The notes: a model not told the origin generated them from the sequence alone. 64,000 bases of DNA from Thermodesulfovibrio sp. 3907-1M (GCF_040450955.1 NZ_CP144373.1:1654486-1718485); one strand, 5' to 3'; numbered from the stretch's first letter, positions 37,994 to 47,588 are shown. Numbers and translations: made by a program.

Positions 37994-39246
37994 TTGCAAT
38001 CTTAAGCACTGTATTGTATAAAAAAAAATCTTTGAAATCCCTGCTTACTGATGAAGTTCTCTCATCTTTTCATAAGCCTGATAGAGCATTTCTCATAGAA
38101 GTTTTATATGGCACACTAAGAAATCTATATCTCATTGATTTTTTACTTGAAGGTTTTTTTAAAGACAAAACAAGGCTTTCTCCTTTTACAGTAAACAATC
38201 TAAGATCAGCAGTCTATCAACTGCTGTTTATGAGACTGCCAGAATATGCTGTGACTTTTGAGGCTGTAAATGTTGAAAAAAGCTTTAATGGGAATCCTTC
38301 GGTTGTAAATGCCATATTGAGAAATTTCATAAAACAGTATTCTGGTAAAAGTTTGCAGGACATTGTTAAAAGCAACTTATCTCTTTCAATAAAATACTCC
38401 CATCCAGAGTGGCTTATCAGAAGATGGCTCAAAAGATTTTCCCATGAAGATGTAGAGCATCTTCTTAAAGCAAATAATGAAAAACCGCCATTTACAATTG
38501 CTGTTAAGCCTGAAGAAAGAGCTACTGTGGCTGATTACTTAACAGAAAAGGGCTTTAAAGTAGAGTTTTCAGAAGCTGTTTCATCGGGATTAAAACTATA
38601 TGGACAGGGCTATGAAATAAGACAGGCTCTCAGGGAGGCTTCATTTTTCTGGATTGTTCAGGATGAAGCTTCTCAGCTTGTTTGTTTTCTTTTAGAGTCC
38701 TTTGAGGGTGCAAGAATTCTTGATGCTTGTGCAAGCCCTGGTGGTAAGACACTTCTTACAGCAGCTTTGATGAAAAAGGGAGAAATTATCTGCATTGAAA
38801 ATAACAGAGTAAGGTTTAAAACTTTGCAGGAAAACATTAACAGATTGAAAAAATTTGTCCCTCATGTAAAAATAAAGCCTCAGCTTGCAGACATTCGTCA
38901 GATAGAGTTTAAATACTTCTTTGAAAGAATTATTCTTGATGCACCCTGTTCTTCAACGGGAGTTATAAGAAGAAATCCTGATGTAAGATACAGAGTAAGT
39001 GAAGAAGAGATTAAAAGGCTTTCAGAAATTCAAAAACATATGATTGAAAAGGTCTCACATTTTTTAGCTAAAGACGGTATTCTTTTATACTCTGTTTGTT
39101 CAACAGAGCCAGAGGAGGCAGAAGAAGTAATTGAAAGTTTTTTACAGAAGCATGATGAATTTAGTAGTATAAATAAGTTACGAACATATCCGCACACACA
39201 CGGAATGGATGGATTTTTCATGGCTAAGCTTTTGAGAATTAAATGA
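37963..39246 (+). CDS. rsmB: 16S rRNA (cytosine-5) methyltransferase RsmB-like
   Basis: A 427-residue protein with an N-terminal NusB-like helical domain (DRAFLIEVLYGTLRNLYLID) and a C-terminal SAM methyltransferase domain. Motifs include ILDACASPGGKTLLTAAL, catalytic-cysteine motif ILDAPCSSTGVIRRNPDVR, and YSVCSTEPEEAEEV with the second cysteine. It should methylate C967 of 16S rRNA. It overlaps DUF116 by 31 bp and the PASTA gene by 4 bp. Confidence 0.9.
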   Translation: MVYKSPRKTVVAILSTVLYKKKSLKSLLTDEVLSSFHKPDRAFLIEVLYGTLRNLYLIDFLLEGFFKDKTRLSPFTVNNLRSAVYQLLFMRLPEYAVTFEAVNVEKSFNGNPSVVNAILRNFIKQYSGKSLQDIVKSNLSLSIKYSHPEWLIRRWLKRFSHEDVEHLLKANNEKPPFTIAVKPEERATVADYLTEKGFKVEFSEAVSSGLKLYGQGYEIRQALREASFFWIVQDEASQLVCFLLESFEGARILDACASPGGKTLLTAALMKKGEIICIENNRVRFKTLQENINRLKKFVPHVKIKPQLADIRQIEFKYFFERIILDAPCSSTGVIRRNPDVRYRVSEEEIKRLSEIQKHMIEKVSHFLAKDGILLYSVCSTEPEEAEEVIESFLQKHDEFSSINKLRTYPHTHGMDGFFMAKLLRIK

Positions 39247-39740
39247 GAAGAGTGTTATACATAGCAGGAGCAATATTTGGAGGCTTTTTAGCAGGTTATC
39301 TTTCTTTGACTCTCTTTGTTTCAGGAGGAACCATAGAAGTTCCTGACTTAAGAGGGAAAGACATTGTACAGGCAAATCAAATACTTAAGGAAAAGGGACT
39401 TTACATACGAATTGATGGAGAAGAGTATTCAGAAATGCCTACAGGAACAGTTTCAAGACAATCTCCACCCGCAGGAACAAAGATTAAAAAAGGAAGAGAA
39501 ATTGGAGTAATAATGAGTAAGGGATTGAGGTTTACAGTTTTTCCTGATGTAAGAGGAATGAGTTATGATGAGGCTGAAAAAGTTTTAAATGAGAAAGGTA
39601 TTCCCATAGAAAAAGTTATAAAGATTCATTCAGACAAATATCCTGAAGCCACTGTTATAGCACAGTCACCCGAGCCACAGGAAGGAGGAAAGGCAGTGAA
39701 GTTAATTGTAAGTCTTGGACAAAAGGAGGAAGAACAATGA
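39243..39740 (+). CDS. PASTA-domain membrane protein
   Basis: A 165-residue protein: an N-terminal membrane helix ([20 protein letters not shown]) followed by two PASTA repeats, [19 protein letters not shown] and [20 protein letters not shown], each ending with the S-P-x-G/E-x-x-x-K pattern. PASTA domains bind peptidoglycan or muropeptides and usually sit on kinases or penicillin-binding proteins; here there is no catalytic domain. The function is unknown. Confidence 0.85.
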   Translation: MRRVLYIAGAIFGGFLAGYLSLTLFVSGGTIEVPDLRGKDIVQANQILKEKGLYIRIDGEEYSEMPTGTVSRQSPPAGTKIKKGREIGVIMSKGLRFTVFPDVRGMSYDEAEKVLNEKGIPIEKVIKIHSDKYPEATVIAQSPEPQEGGKAVKLIVSLGQKEEEQ

Positions 39741-40396
39741 CACTTATAGCTCCATCAATACTTTCTGCTGATTTTGGAAGGCTTGCTGAAGAGGTTAAGC
39801 TTGCAGAGCAGGCTGGTGCAGACATGATTCATATAGATGTAATGGATGGATGCTTTGTTCCCAACATAACGATAGGTCCTCTCGTAGTGGAAGCAGTCAA
39901 GAATGCAACAGCACTTCCACTTGATGTTCATCTGATGATTGTAAGCCCGGAAAAATATATTGATGATTTTGTTAAGGCAGGAGCAGACATTATTACAGTT
40001 CATGTTGAGGCATGTGTGCATCTTCACAGAACAGTGTGGCAGATAAAAGAGCATGGAACGAAAGCAGGAGTCTCTTTAAATCCTGCAACTTCACTTTCTT
40101 CAATTGAAGAAATCATGCAGGATATTGACTTAATCTTAATTATGTCGGTTAATCCAGGTTTTGGTGGGCAGCAATTTATTCCTTCTTCAATTGACAAAAT
40201 TAACAGAGCTAAAAAGATGGTTTTATCTCGTGGCTGTTCAGCAATGATTGAAGTAGATGGAGGAGTAAAGCTTGAAAATGCAAAAGAGATTGTTCGGGCA
40301 GGAGCAGACATTCTTGTAATTGGTTCAGCATTTTTTGGGCAGAAAGATTACAGAGTATTTATGGAAAATCTGAATAGGGAGTTATATGGAGATTAA
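39737..40396 (+). CDS. rpe: Ribulose-phosphate 3-epimerase
   Basis: A 219-residue TIM barrel. It starts [20 protein letters not shown], then [49 protein letters not shown] and [16 protein letters not shown]. The metal-binding Asp and His residues are in place. It interconverts ribulose-5-phosphate and xylulose-5-phosphate in the pentose phosphate pathway. It overlaps the PASTA gene by 4 bp. Confidence 0.96.
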   Translation: MTLIAPSILSADFGRLAEEVKLAEQAGADMIHIDVMDGCFVPNITIGPLVVEAVKNATALPLDVHLMIVSPEKYIDDFVKAGADIITVHVEACVHLHRTVWQIKEHGTKAGVSLNPATSLSSIEEIMQDIDLILIMSVNPGFGGQQFIPSSIDKINRAKKMVLSRGCSAMIEVDGGVKLENAKEIVRAGADILVIGSAFFGQKDYRVFMENLNRELYGD

Positions 40397-41408
40397 AAAA
40401 ATTATTGAAAAAGCTGAAAAACTAAGGCTGAATGGTTATTTTAAAGAATCTTTACAGCTGTGGAGAAAAATTTATAAGAAGGCGATTAAAAACAATGATT
40501 TGGAGCTTTCTGTTGACTGTTTAATAGTGATTGCAGACCTGAACAGAATTATTGGAAAATTTAAAAAAGCAGCACTTCTTTATAATGAAGCCTTAGAAGT
40601 TTCAGATATTTTATATAACAGACTCGCTAAAGCAGACGCCTTGGTAGGACTTGCTCTTACAAAAAAGGCAATAGGTCAATGGAAAGATGCTTTAAAATTT
40701 GTGAGACTTTCAAGAAAGATTTATGAAAATCATAAGGATAAAAAAGGAATTGCCTTTACGCTGTGGGCTGAAGGCAGTATATGGAGATTTGGAGGAAGAA
40801 TAAAAAAATCATTACAGTCTTTTAATCAAGCACTATTGCACTTTAAGAAACTTAGAGAAAAACAGAGTCTTGGATATGTTTACTGCGGGCTTGGTGGAAG
40901 CTCAAGAATCTATGGTAATTATGAAGATTCAATGAAATACTACAAAATGGCAAATGAGATATTTCATAAAATTGGAGATAGATTTGGATTGGCTTACTCT
41001 TTTTGTGGTATAGGTAATGCTTACAGAATGATAAATGATTTTAAAAATTCGGAAAGAAATTTCAGAAAGGCTTTAAATATTTACAGTAAAATCGGTGATA
41101 TTGTAAGCTCATCTTATACCCTTTGGAGCATGGCAATGGTGTATATTTTGCAGAAGCAGTATAGGAAGGCTCTCCAGTATATTGAAAAAGCCGAAAAAAA
41201 CTTCAAAAACTGCAATGACCCCCGCGGACTAATATATTGCAAACTTCAAAGAGGCATGCTCCATTATCTAAACAGAAGAAAAAAAATGGCAATGAAATAT
41301 TTTAATGAAGCATGGAAAGAAGCTCAAAATCACGATTTTGCACTTGAGAAAAAATATGCTCAGGCTTTAATTAATAGGAAGTATTCTTTGCCTTATAATA
41401 TTCCATAG
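40386..41408 (+). CDS. Tetratricopeptide-repeat protein
   Basis: A 340-residue protein built almost wholly of TPR units of about 40 residues with the W-x-G-Y-A-F pattern, for example [20 protein letters not shown] and [20 protein letters not shown]. It has no signal peptide or catalytic domain. TPR arrays bind protein partners; none can be named. It overlaps rpe by 11 bp. Confidence 0.82.
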   Translation: MEIKKIIEKAEKLRLNGYFKESLQLWRKIYKKAIKNNDLELSVDCLIVIADLNRIIGKFKKAALLYNEALEVSDILYNRLAKADALVGLALTKKAIGQWKDALKFVRLSRKIYENHKDKKGIAFTLWAEGSIWRFGGRIKKSLQSFNQALLHFKKLREKQSLGYVYCGLGGSSRIYGNYEDSMKYYKMANEIFHKIGDRFGLAYSFCGIGNAYRMINDFKNSERNFRKALNIYSKIGDIVSSSYTLWSMAMVYILQKQYRKALQYIEKAEKNFKNCNDPRGLIYCKLQRGMLHYLNRRKKMAMKYFNEAWKEAQNHDFALEKKYAQALINRKYSLPYNIP

Positions 41409-41416
41409 ATTATAAT
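41388..41416 (+). promoter_or_regulatory. Internal promoter for pgsA
   Basis: TTGCCT (41388-41393), a 17-bp spacer and TATAAT (41411-41416), placing transcription within one base of ATG 41422. It lies inside the end of the TPR gene. Confidence 0.6.
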
Positions 41417-41421
41417 TTATG

Positions 41422-41967
41422 ATGACAAATGCAAGGGTAATAACAGTTCCAAATATACTGAGTTGTCTCCGCATATTTCTTGTGCCCTTTTTCATTATTG
41501 CGATGAACTCAAAGGACTACTCAGCAGCGTTAAAAATTGTAATTGTTGCAGGGTTAACTGACAGCCTTGATGGAATTATTGCAAGAAAATTTAATCAGAT
41601 ATCAAAGCTTGGAGTGTTTCTTGACCCTCTGGCAGATAAACTTCTTCTCTTAAGTATTATGATAACTTTTTACATCAATGAACTTGCACCAAAATGGTTT
41701 ATAATACTGGTTTTCATAAGAGATGCATTTGTAGCTACTGGATGGTTAGAAATTTACCTAAGAAAAAGAAAAATAACAAAACCAACACTGCTTGGCAAGA
41801 TAAGCAATGCCTCACAGGTAATCATGTTTGGCTATATTCTTCTTTCCACAAACTTTGACATTCCCTCAATACCTCAAATTGGATATTTCTTGGTAAGCTT
41901 CCTTGCAATTGTCTCACTATTTCAATACATATTGATAAGATTTAAAGATGGCAAAATCAGGAGTTAA
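41422..41967 (+). CDS. pgsA: CDP-diacylglycerol-glycerol-3-phosphate 3-phosphatidyltransferase
   Basis: A 181-residue membrane enzyme with the CDP-alcohol phosphatidyltransferase signature DGIIARKFNQISKLGVFLDPLADK (D-G-x2-A-R-x8-G-x3-D-x3-D), interpreted from the segment near residues 50-72, and about five hydrophobic helices. It makes phosphatidylglycerol phosphate. Start could be 41419 or 41422; no ribosome-binding site is present and the promoter predicts a leaderless start at 41422. It overlaps the DUF512 gene by 20 bp. Confidence 0.92.
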   Translation: MTNARVITVPNILSCLRIFLVPFFIIAMNSKDYSAALKIVIVAGLTDSLDGIIARKFNQISKLGVFLDPLADKLLLLSIMITFYINELAPKWFIILVFIRDAFVATGWLEIYLRKRKITKPTLLGKISNASQVIMFGYILLSTNFDIPSIPQIGYFLVSFLAIVSLFQYILIRFKDGKIRS

Positions 41968-43228
41968 AATTGAATACATAAATCCTGGAAGTCCCGCTCA
42001 AAAAGCAGGATTAAAAGAAGGAGATATAATACTATCAATAAACAGGCATTCTGTCAAGGATGCAGTTGATTTAATGTTCTATGCTGATGAGGATTTTCTC
42101 AAAATTACAGTTGAAAGAGATGGCAAAAAAATAAGCTTTAATATTAAAAAGAGAGCAAAGCCTATTGGCATTGAAGTAGAGCCCTTCAGAATAAAGAGAT
42201 GCGTAAATAAGTGTTTGTTTTGTTTTGTTGAGCAGCTTCCAAAGGGATTAAGAAGGTCTTTATATGTTAAAGATGAAGACTACAGAGCGAGCTTTCTTTA
42301 TGGAAATTATATTACATTGACAAATCTCACCCAGAAGGACTATGAAAGGATAAAAAAACTAAGACTGAGCCCTCTTTATATCTCTGTTCATGCTACAGAG
42401 CCTGAGATAAGAAACACTCTTTTAGGAAATTTTGAAGCTCCACCAGTTATGATTGAGTTAAAAAAACTTGCAAAGATCAAAATCAGGATGCATACTCAGA
42501 TAGTGCTCTGTCCCGGGTTTAATGATGGAGAAATACTTGAAAAAACAATCTCAGATCTTTACAAACTTTATCCCTATGTATCTTCAGTAGCCATTGTTCC
42601 CGTAGGACTTACAAAATATCATAAAAATGGACTTACTCCTGTAACAAAAGATAAAGCTGAAGAAGTAATAAAAACTGTTGAAAGATTTCAGAGACGCTTC
42701 AGAAAAAAACATGGAGTTAGCTTTGTTTATCTTGCCGATGAGTTTTACATTAAAGCTGAAAGACCTTTTCCGCCGCTTAGTTTCTATGACGAGCTTCCTC
42801 AGATTGAAAATGGAGTTGGAATGGTTCCATTGTTTATGCATAAAGCAGCAAAACTGAATATACCATCAATGAGTTTAAAAAAAAGATTTGTTACCTTTAC
42901 AGGAGCGTCTTTTTATCCATATCTTTGTGAGTTTATTGAAAAACTTAAGAAAAAAAACATTCCAATTGATGTTTATCCTCTAAAAAACAACATGTTTGGA
43001 GAAACAGTAACAGTAACAGGACTTTTAACTGGCGAGGACATAATCAAAGGGTTAGCTTCATGTGTGGAGCCTGGAGACTTACTTCTTATCCCTGATGTCA
43101 CAATGAAGGATTCTGAAGACATGTTCATAGATAATTTAAAAATAAGTGATATTGAAAAGATTTTACAGATTAAAGCAATAAAAATTAATTCAGAACCAGA
43201 ATCTCTTTTGAAGGCAATCAAAACTTAA
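41948..43228 (+). CDS. DUF512 protein with PDZ and radical-SAM-like domain
   Basis: A 426-residue protein. Residues 1-65 form a PDZ-like domain (YINPGSPAQKAGLKEGDIIL). Then comes a C-x3-C-x2-C cluster motif in RCVNKCLFCFVEQLPKGLR, resembling radical SAM, followed by YVKDEDYRASFLYGNYITLT and the DUF512 region GVGMVPLF, FTGASFYPYL and FGETVTVTGLLTG. The family is conserved in Firmicutes and relatives but its reaction is unknown. It ends the housekeeping operon; the CRISPR array begins 122 bp later. Confidence 0.87.
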   Translation: MAKSGVKIEYINPGSPAQKAGLKEGDIILSINRHSVKDAVDLMFYADEDFLKITVERDGKKISFNIKKRAKPIGIEVEPFRIKRCVNKCLFCFVEQLPKGLRRSLYVKDEDYRASFLYGNYITLTNLTQKDYERIKKLRLSPLYISVHATEPEIRNTLLGNFEAPPVMIELKKLAKIKIRMHTQIVLCPGFNDGEILEKTISDLYKLYPYVSSVAIVPVGLTKYHKNGLTPVTKDKAEEVIKTVERFQRRFRKKHGVSFVYLADEFYIKAERPFPPLSFYDELPQIENGVGMVPLFMHKAAKLNIPSMSLKKRFVTFTGASFYPYLCEFIEKLKKKNIPIDVYPLKNNMFGETVTVTGLLTGEDIIKGLASCVEPGDLLLIPDVTMKDSEDMFIDNLKISDIEKILQIKAIKINSEPESLLKAIKT

Positions 43229-43310
43229 ACTGCTCGTTTCTTCCCAGCCATTGATCTTAAACCCGAGATGAGGTCGGCTAAAGTAGTGAGAGTTAGTCGC
43301 AAGTGATTTA

Positions 43311-43348
43311 GTGAGTTAGTCCTGAACTCACTTCACGCCGAGGGCGTG
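43311..43348. terminator. Pair of hairpins between the DUF512 gene and the CRISPR array
   Basis: GTGAGTT (43311-43317) pairs with AACTCAC (43325-43331), and CACGCC (43334-43339) with GGCGTG (43343-43348). No T-run follows on either strand, so termination is uncertain. They mark the leader-distal end of the array and could limit read-through from either side. Confidence 0.4.
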
Positions 43349-43350
43349 GC

Positions 43351-45278
43351 GTCGCAATCCCTTTTAAATGAGGTCAAGTTTCCTACAAAATTGTTGATTT
43401 ATAGATATGGCGTAAACTTGACAGCGTCGCAATCCCTTTTAAATGAGGTCAAGTTTCCTACTAAGCAGGTTTTTAGACATCCTGTTAGGACGGTATGTGT
43501 CGCAATCCCTTTTAAATGAGGTCAAGTTTCCTACGTGTAAAATGGTAACTATGGCTTTCTTATTAGAGATAAGTCGCAATCCCTTTTAAATGAGGTCAAG
43601 TTTCCTACGAGTAGGTTTTTCCCTTGATCACCCCAAAGGCAAGTCGCAATCCCTTTTAAATGAGGTCAAGTTTCCTACATGGGTTCAGGGATAAGGTTGG
43701 CGGGTATGTGTTTTCGTCGCAATCCCTTTTAAATGAGGTCAAGTTTCCTACGATAACATGGAAAGAGAACTTTTAAAAAATTTGTTGGTCGCAATCCCTT
43801 TTAAATGAGGTCAAGTTTCCTACACAACTTATGCAAAAAGATTGAAGGAATTATGTCCGTCGCAATCCCTTTTAAATGAGGTCAAGTTTCCTACCATATG
43901 CAACATTTATCGAATTTTGCCAGAATTCTGCGAGTCGCAATCCCTTTTAAATGAGGTCAAGTTTCCTACTCATTTAAAAGCAAGACAGAATTTTCATTTT
44001 TGATTGACGTCGCAATCCCTTTTAAATGAGGTCAAGTTTCCTACTCCTATTTTTTAAAAGGGATAACTATTAACTATTCACAGTCGCAATCCCTTTTAAA
44101 TGAGGTCAAGTTTCCTACTTAACAGGTAACAAAGATGTTGGACCGAGCATGCTGTCGCAATCCCTTTTAAATGAGGTCAAGTTTCCTACTATGAAAAAAG
44201 AAAGGGGGTGCAAGAAGATGAAGTAGTCGCAATCCCTTTTAAATGAGGTCAAGTTTCCTACTTTCTGCGGCAATCAAATTTATGAAGATAATAAAGAAGT
44301 CGCAATCCCTTTTAAATGAGGTCAAGTTTCCTACAAAAACGTAAGGGGGGGAATATGGAAAGAGAAGAGGTCGCAATCCCTTTTAAATGAGGTCAAGTTT
44401 CCTACACACATTATTGGGAAATACTGTCTTGATTTCCAGATAGTCGCAATCCCTTTTAAATGAGGTCAAGTTTCCTACAAAAACGTAAGGGGGGGAATAT
44501 GGAAAGAGAAGAGGTCGCAATCCCTTTTAAATGAGGTCAAGTTTCCTACACACATTATTGGGAAATACTGTCTTGATTTCCAGATAGTCGCAATCCCTTT
44601 TAAATGAGGTCAAGTTTCCTACTTCTTACCTACGGGGGCGTGATTGTATCAGCTCTTGTCGCAATCCCTTTTAAATGAGGTCAAGTTTCCTACGAGATGG
44701 AGGCTTTATTCAAAATTCTTGCAAAGAACGATGTCGCAATCCCTTTTAAATGAGGTCAAGTTTCCTACTTCTTACCTACGGGGGCGTGATTGTATCAGCT
44801 CTTGTCGCAATCCCTTTTAAATGAGGTCAAGTTTCCTACTTTTTGCTTAAACAGAATGTAGTTCGGCAGGGGTATAGTCGCAATCCCTTTTAAATGAGGT
44901 CAAGTTTCCTACGTTAAGGTTGGATGTGGTAAGTGTGGGTGGGTCTGGCAGTCGCAATCCCTTTTAAATGAGGTCAAGTTTCCTACTGGTTCCTCAGGAT
45001 TTGCTTTGCGCAGATCCTGGGGAGGTCGCAATCCCTTTTAAATGAGGTCAAGTTTCCTACGAGAGAAAGAAGGAGGAAAAGATGAGAAAAAGGTTTTCCA
45101 GGTCGCAATCCCTTTTAAATGAGGTCAAGTTTCCTACGATGTCCCTATCTCAAAGAATTACTTGAAGCATTTTAAAGTCGCAATCCCTTTTAAATGAGGT
45201 CAAGTTTCCTACAGAGTTACTAAAAGAATTCTTAAGCATTTTGTCGCAATCCCTTTTAAATGAGGTCAAGTTTCCTAC
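43351..45278 (-). CRISPR. CRISPR array: 27 repeats of 36 bp, 26 spacers
   Basis: The 36-bp repeat reads on the + strand gtcgcaatcccttttaaatg and continues aggtcaagtttcctac; all copies look identical. Spacers are 30-41 nt, mostly 35-39. The repeat reversed ends in GGGATTGCGAC, giving an 8-nt 5' crRNA handle AUUGCGAC like the AUUGAAAC type, so transcription is leftward with the leader at 45279 and beyond. Spacers 14 and 15 recur as 16 and 17, and spacer 18 recurs as 20, leaving 23 unique. Cas6 should process the transcript. Confidence 0.98.
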
Positions 45279-45593
45279 TGAGTCGGTTACTTTTTTTCTT
45301 ATTTTTCAATAAGTTATAAGGAAGGTTGTGCAAATTTTTTAATACATTTCTATCACCGATTAAGTCAAAAAGTGTTATTAATGCAAGATTTTTAATGTTC
45401 TTAAAATCAAGATTTTTTAACAAATTTCCACTCCCTTAAAGTAAAGCTCGCATTGTCAAAGATCAGTATTTTTAAAATTAAAGCATACAGTTGTTGAAAA
45501 AGTCAACTTTAAATAATTCATCATCAGATTGCCGAGAGAAACAGGTAGTAAAAATTCAAAGTTCAAGATTAAAAAAAGCAAATAATTTAAAAA
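45279..45593 (-). promoter_or_regulatory. CRISPR leader region
   Basis: This 315-bp AT-rich stretch lies between cas2' and the array with no coding frame. It has short direct repeats, gcaagatttttaatg near 45383 and tcaagattttttaac near 45408, with a weaker third near 45562. Position, base composition and crRNA orientation mark it as the leader holding the promoter and the integration signals. A weak promoter (TTGCAC, 16 bp, TATTGA) lies about 25 bp from the first repeat on the minus strand. Confidence 0.65.
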
Positions 45594-45869
45594 TCACATA
45601 AAAACCTCCACTCCATCGGGAATTTTAGCTCCACAACCCAGCACCGCAACCAGTGAATCTTTAGAGAGCGGATAAATTCGCACATCATCGTATTTTGGAT
45701 GAATCAGTTTTTTCAGATTATCTTTTAAATTTCTAAGCTCATGAATTGTAAGAACACAATAAAAAACAGAGTATTGAAGATGGAGTCCTTTCCCTTTCAT
45801 TAATTTGTAAATTCTTGCAAGTCTTTTTTCATCAGCTATGTCATAACATACAAGATAAGGTGCTTTCAT
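45594..45869 (-). CDS. cas2: Second Cas2 protein (Cas2')
   Basis: A 91-residue protein with the Cas2 fold: YLVCYDIADEKRLARIYKLM holds the first-strand aspartate, then LQYSVFYCVLTIHEL, and PKYDDVRIYPLSK. It differs strongly from the other Cas2 at 47589-47867. Cas2 forms the central dimer of the spacer-integration complex. The start overlaps the divergent cas1 stop in an ATGA junction, so the two are a coupled pair. It is the last gene before the leader. Confidence 0.9.
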   Translation of the reverse strand: MKAPYLVCYDIADEKRLARIYKLMKGKGLHLQYSVFYCVLTIHELRNLKDNLKKLIHPKYDDVRIYPLSKDSLVAVLGCGAKIPDGVEVFM

Positions 45870-46660
45870 TTTCTTAGATCCTTCATTATTTCAAAAAATT
45901 CATCAATAACAGTTTCAGCAAGTTGAAAGATGCTTTCCCTTCTTGATTCAAATCTGTCAATTATGCTTTTTATATTACTCTCTGAAAGTTCATTATTTTC
46001 AATTTTTACACTGTTGGACTGGAAGAACTTTATTGTTTGAAGATCTGCCTCTGGTTCAAAGATCAGTGAAAGATCAAGTAATAATCCAAAATTAACTCTT
46101 CTGTTGATTATTCCAAAGTGAGGATCTAATCCTGCATTAAGGATTCTTCCTAAAATTATTGCTCTGATAAAGTTTTCAACTATATCTTTTATCATGCTCC
46201 ATGTGGCGTATCTCTGGCCAATTTTATTGATTATAAACTGATAATTTCCCTCGCCAATCTCATCTGGAAGACGGAATTTTTTAAATATTTCTCTTAAAAT
46301 CTGCATCTGCATCATGGTCTTTCTTGTCTGAATCCATTTTCTGTATCGCCTTTGTGTATCTTCTGATTGAATAATTATCCTTTGCTCTTTATAATGCCTG
46401 GGAAGTTTATGATTGTATGGTAAAATAAAAGCTTTTTCTGTATTTCCTTGTGAAATAAAAAGCAATGGTATGTTATTGTCAGCGCAAAGAGTAATTGAAT
46501 CAGCATCAATTCTAATATTGCCGATTACTACAACTTTATCAATTGCATTTACAGGAATTCTTCGTGCCGCCTTATTTCGAGAGGTTATCAAAAGCGAGGG
46601 TCCATCGGCATGTAAATTTATTCTGTTTCCTCGTTCAATCAGATATAATGTCCTTTGCAT
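45866..46660 (-). CDS. Divergent second Cas1 (Cas1'), catalytic histidine replaced
   Basis: A 264-residue Cas1-like protein. The N-terminal beta domain is clear (YLIERGNRINLHADGPSLLI, then VVVIGNIRIDADSI and ADNNIPLLFISQGN). The C-terminal helical domain has RILNAGLDPHFGIINRRVNF and LLLDLSLIFEPEADLQ. At the catalytic histidine (GFYH in the neighbouring Cas1) it has GIIN, and the G-I-E-G glutamate helix is shortened or absent. It is about 50 residues shorter than normal, so it is probably not a nuclease. ATG 46660 with AAGGAGG is preferred; it overlaps cas1 by 26 bp. Confidence 0.85.
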   Translation of the reverse strand: MQRTLYLIERGNRINLHADGPSLLITSRNKAARRIPVNAIDKVVVIGNIRIDADSITLCADNNIPLLFISQGNTEKAFILPYNHKLPRHYKEQRIIIQSEDTQRRYRKWIQTRKTMMQMQILREIFKKFRLPDEIGEGNYQFIINKIGQRYATWSMIKDIVENFIRAIILGRILNAGLDPHFGIINRRVNFGLLLDLSLIFEPEADLQTIKFFQSNSVKIENNELSESNIKSIIDRFESRRESIFQLAETVIDEFFEIMKDLRK

Positions 46661-47588
46661 CAACTATCCTCCTTGCAATGGCTCTTAAGGTGTCTCTTAA
46701 TTTTTGCCTCATTGGCTGTGCCCATTGCTCATAAAGAGGATAAAACTTTTTCCTACCTGATTTTTTCAGATAAACTCCTCCTTGTGTCATATCTTTCATA
46801 AAATCTCGCGCAGTAATATGCCTTTCTTTGAAAAGTTCATATACGAGTCTGTCAACATCAACTCTGAACATTTCCACAATGTCACAGGCAAGAGATTCCC
46901 TTCCATATTCAAACTGATGATAAAAACCAATTGTAGGGTCAAGTCCGATAAGTTGAATCTCTCTTACTGTTTCATAATGAAGCAGAGTATAGCAAAAGCT
47001 AAGCATGGCATTTACAGGATCCAGTGGAGGTCTGCGTGTTCTTTTTGTAAAGCCATATGAGTTTGGATATAGCTTTGTATATATTGAAAAATAAAGTGCC
47101 TGTGCTGTGCCTTCAATGCCTCTCAATGAGTCAATGGATAAGGCAGTTTTGACTGAATTAATTTTATTTTGTAAGTTTTCTATAGTTTCTGTCACATGCA
47201 TTGAAAGAATAGGTTTGATATTTACTATTTCCTTCAAAAATTCAATATTTGATGAGATTTTCTTCTCCACAATCTCTTTTGCCAGTTTAAGAGCAAATTC
47301 ATTAGTTGATTTTTCATACTGTTTTACTCTTAAAAATCCATTATTATGCAATGAGCCATAAATTGTGCCAATATATTTAAGTTTTCCAGTAAAAAAAACT
47401 ACTGTAACATTATTTTTTATCAACTTATGAATTACAGTTGTTTGGAGTTTAACATTTCCGACTATTACAACTCTTTTTAAGGGAGTAATAGGAAGACTTC
47501 CTTCTTTTTTCCCTCTGTAGTAAAATTCAATTGAGTTTCCATCGGTTTTTAAATAGATGTCCTTTCTATCTATGAAAACTGTGCCCAT
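46635..47588 (-). CDS. cas1: CRISPR integrase Cas1
   Basis: A 317-residue canonical Cas1. The N-terminal beta domain starts GTVFIDRKDIYLKTDGNSI with VVIVGNVKLQT. The catalytic residues are present: glutamate in SLRGIEGTAQALYF, histidine in GLDPTIGFYHQFEYGRESL, and aspartate in ACDIVEMFR. The C-terminus has GGVYLKKSGRKKFYPLYEQW. It inserts new spacers with Cas2. It starts directly at the stop of the first cas2. Confidence 0.96.
   Translation of the reverse strand: MGTVFIDRKDIYLKTDGNSIEFYYRGKKEGSLPITPLKRVVIVGNVKLQTTVIHKLIKNNVTVVFFTGKLKYIGTIYGSLHNNGFLRVKQYEKSTNEFALKLAKEIVEKKISSNIEFLKEIVNIKPILSMHVTETIENLQNKINSVKTALSIDSLRGIEGTAQALYFSIYTKLYPNSYGFTKRTRRPPLDPVNAMLSFCYTLLHYETVREIQLIGLDPTIGFYHQFEYGRESLACDIVEMFRVDVDRLVYELFKERHITARDFMKDMTQGGVYLKKSGRKKFYPLYEQWAQPMRQKLRDTLRAIARRIVDAKDIISD

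Noticed and set aside
43261-43350. Degenerate CRISPR repeats to the left of repeat 1
   Set aside because: Only short matches (atgaggtc and gtcgcaa) in the wrong order and spacing; treated as chance next to two hairpins.
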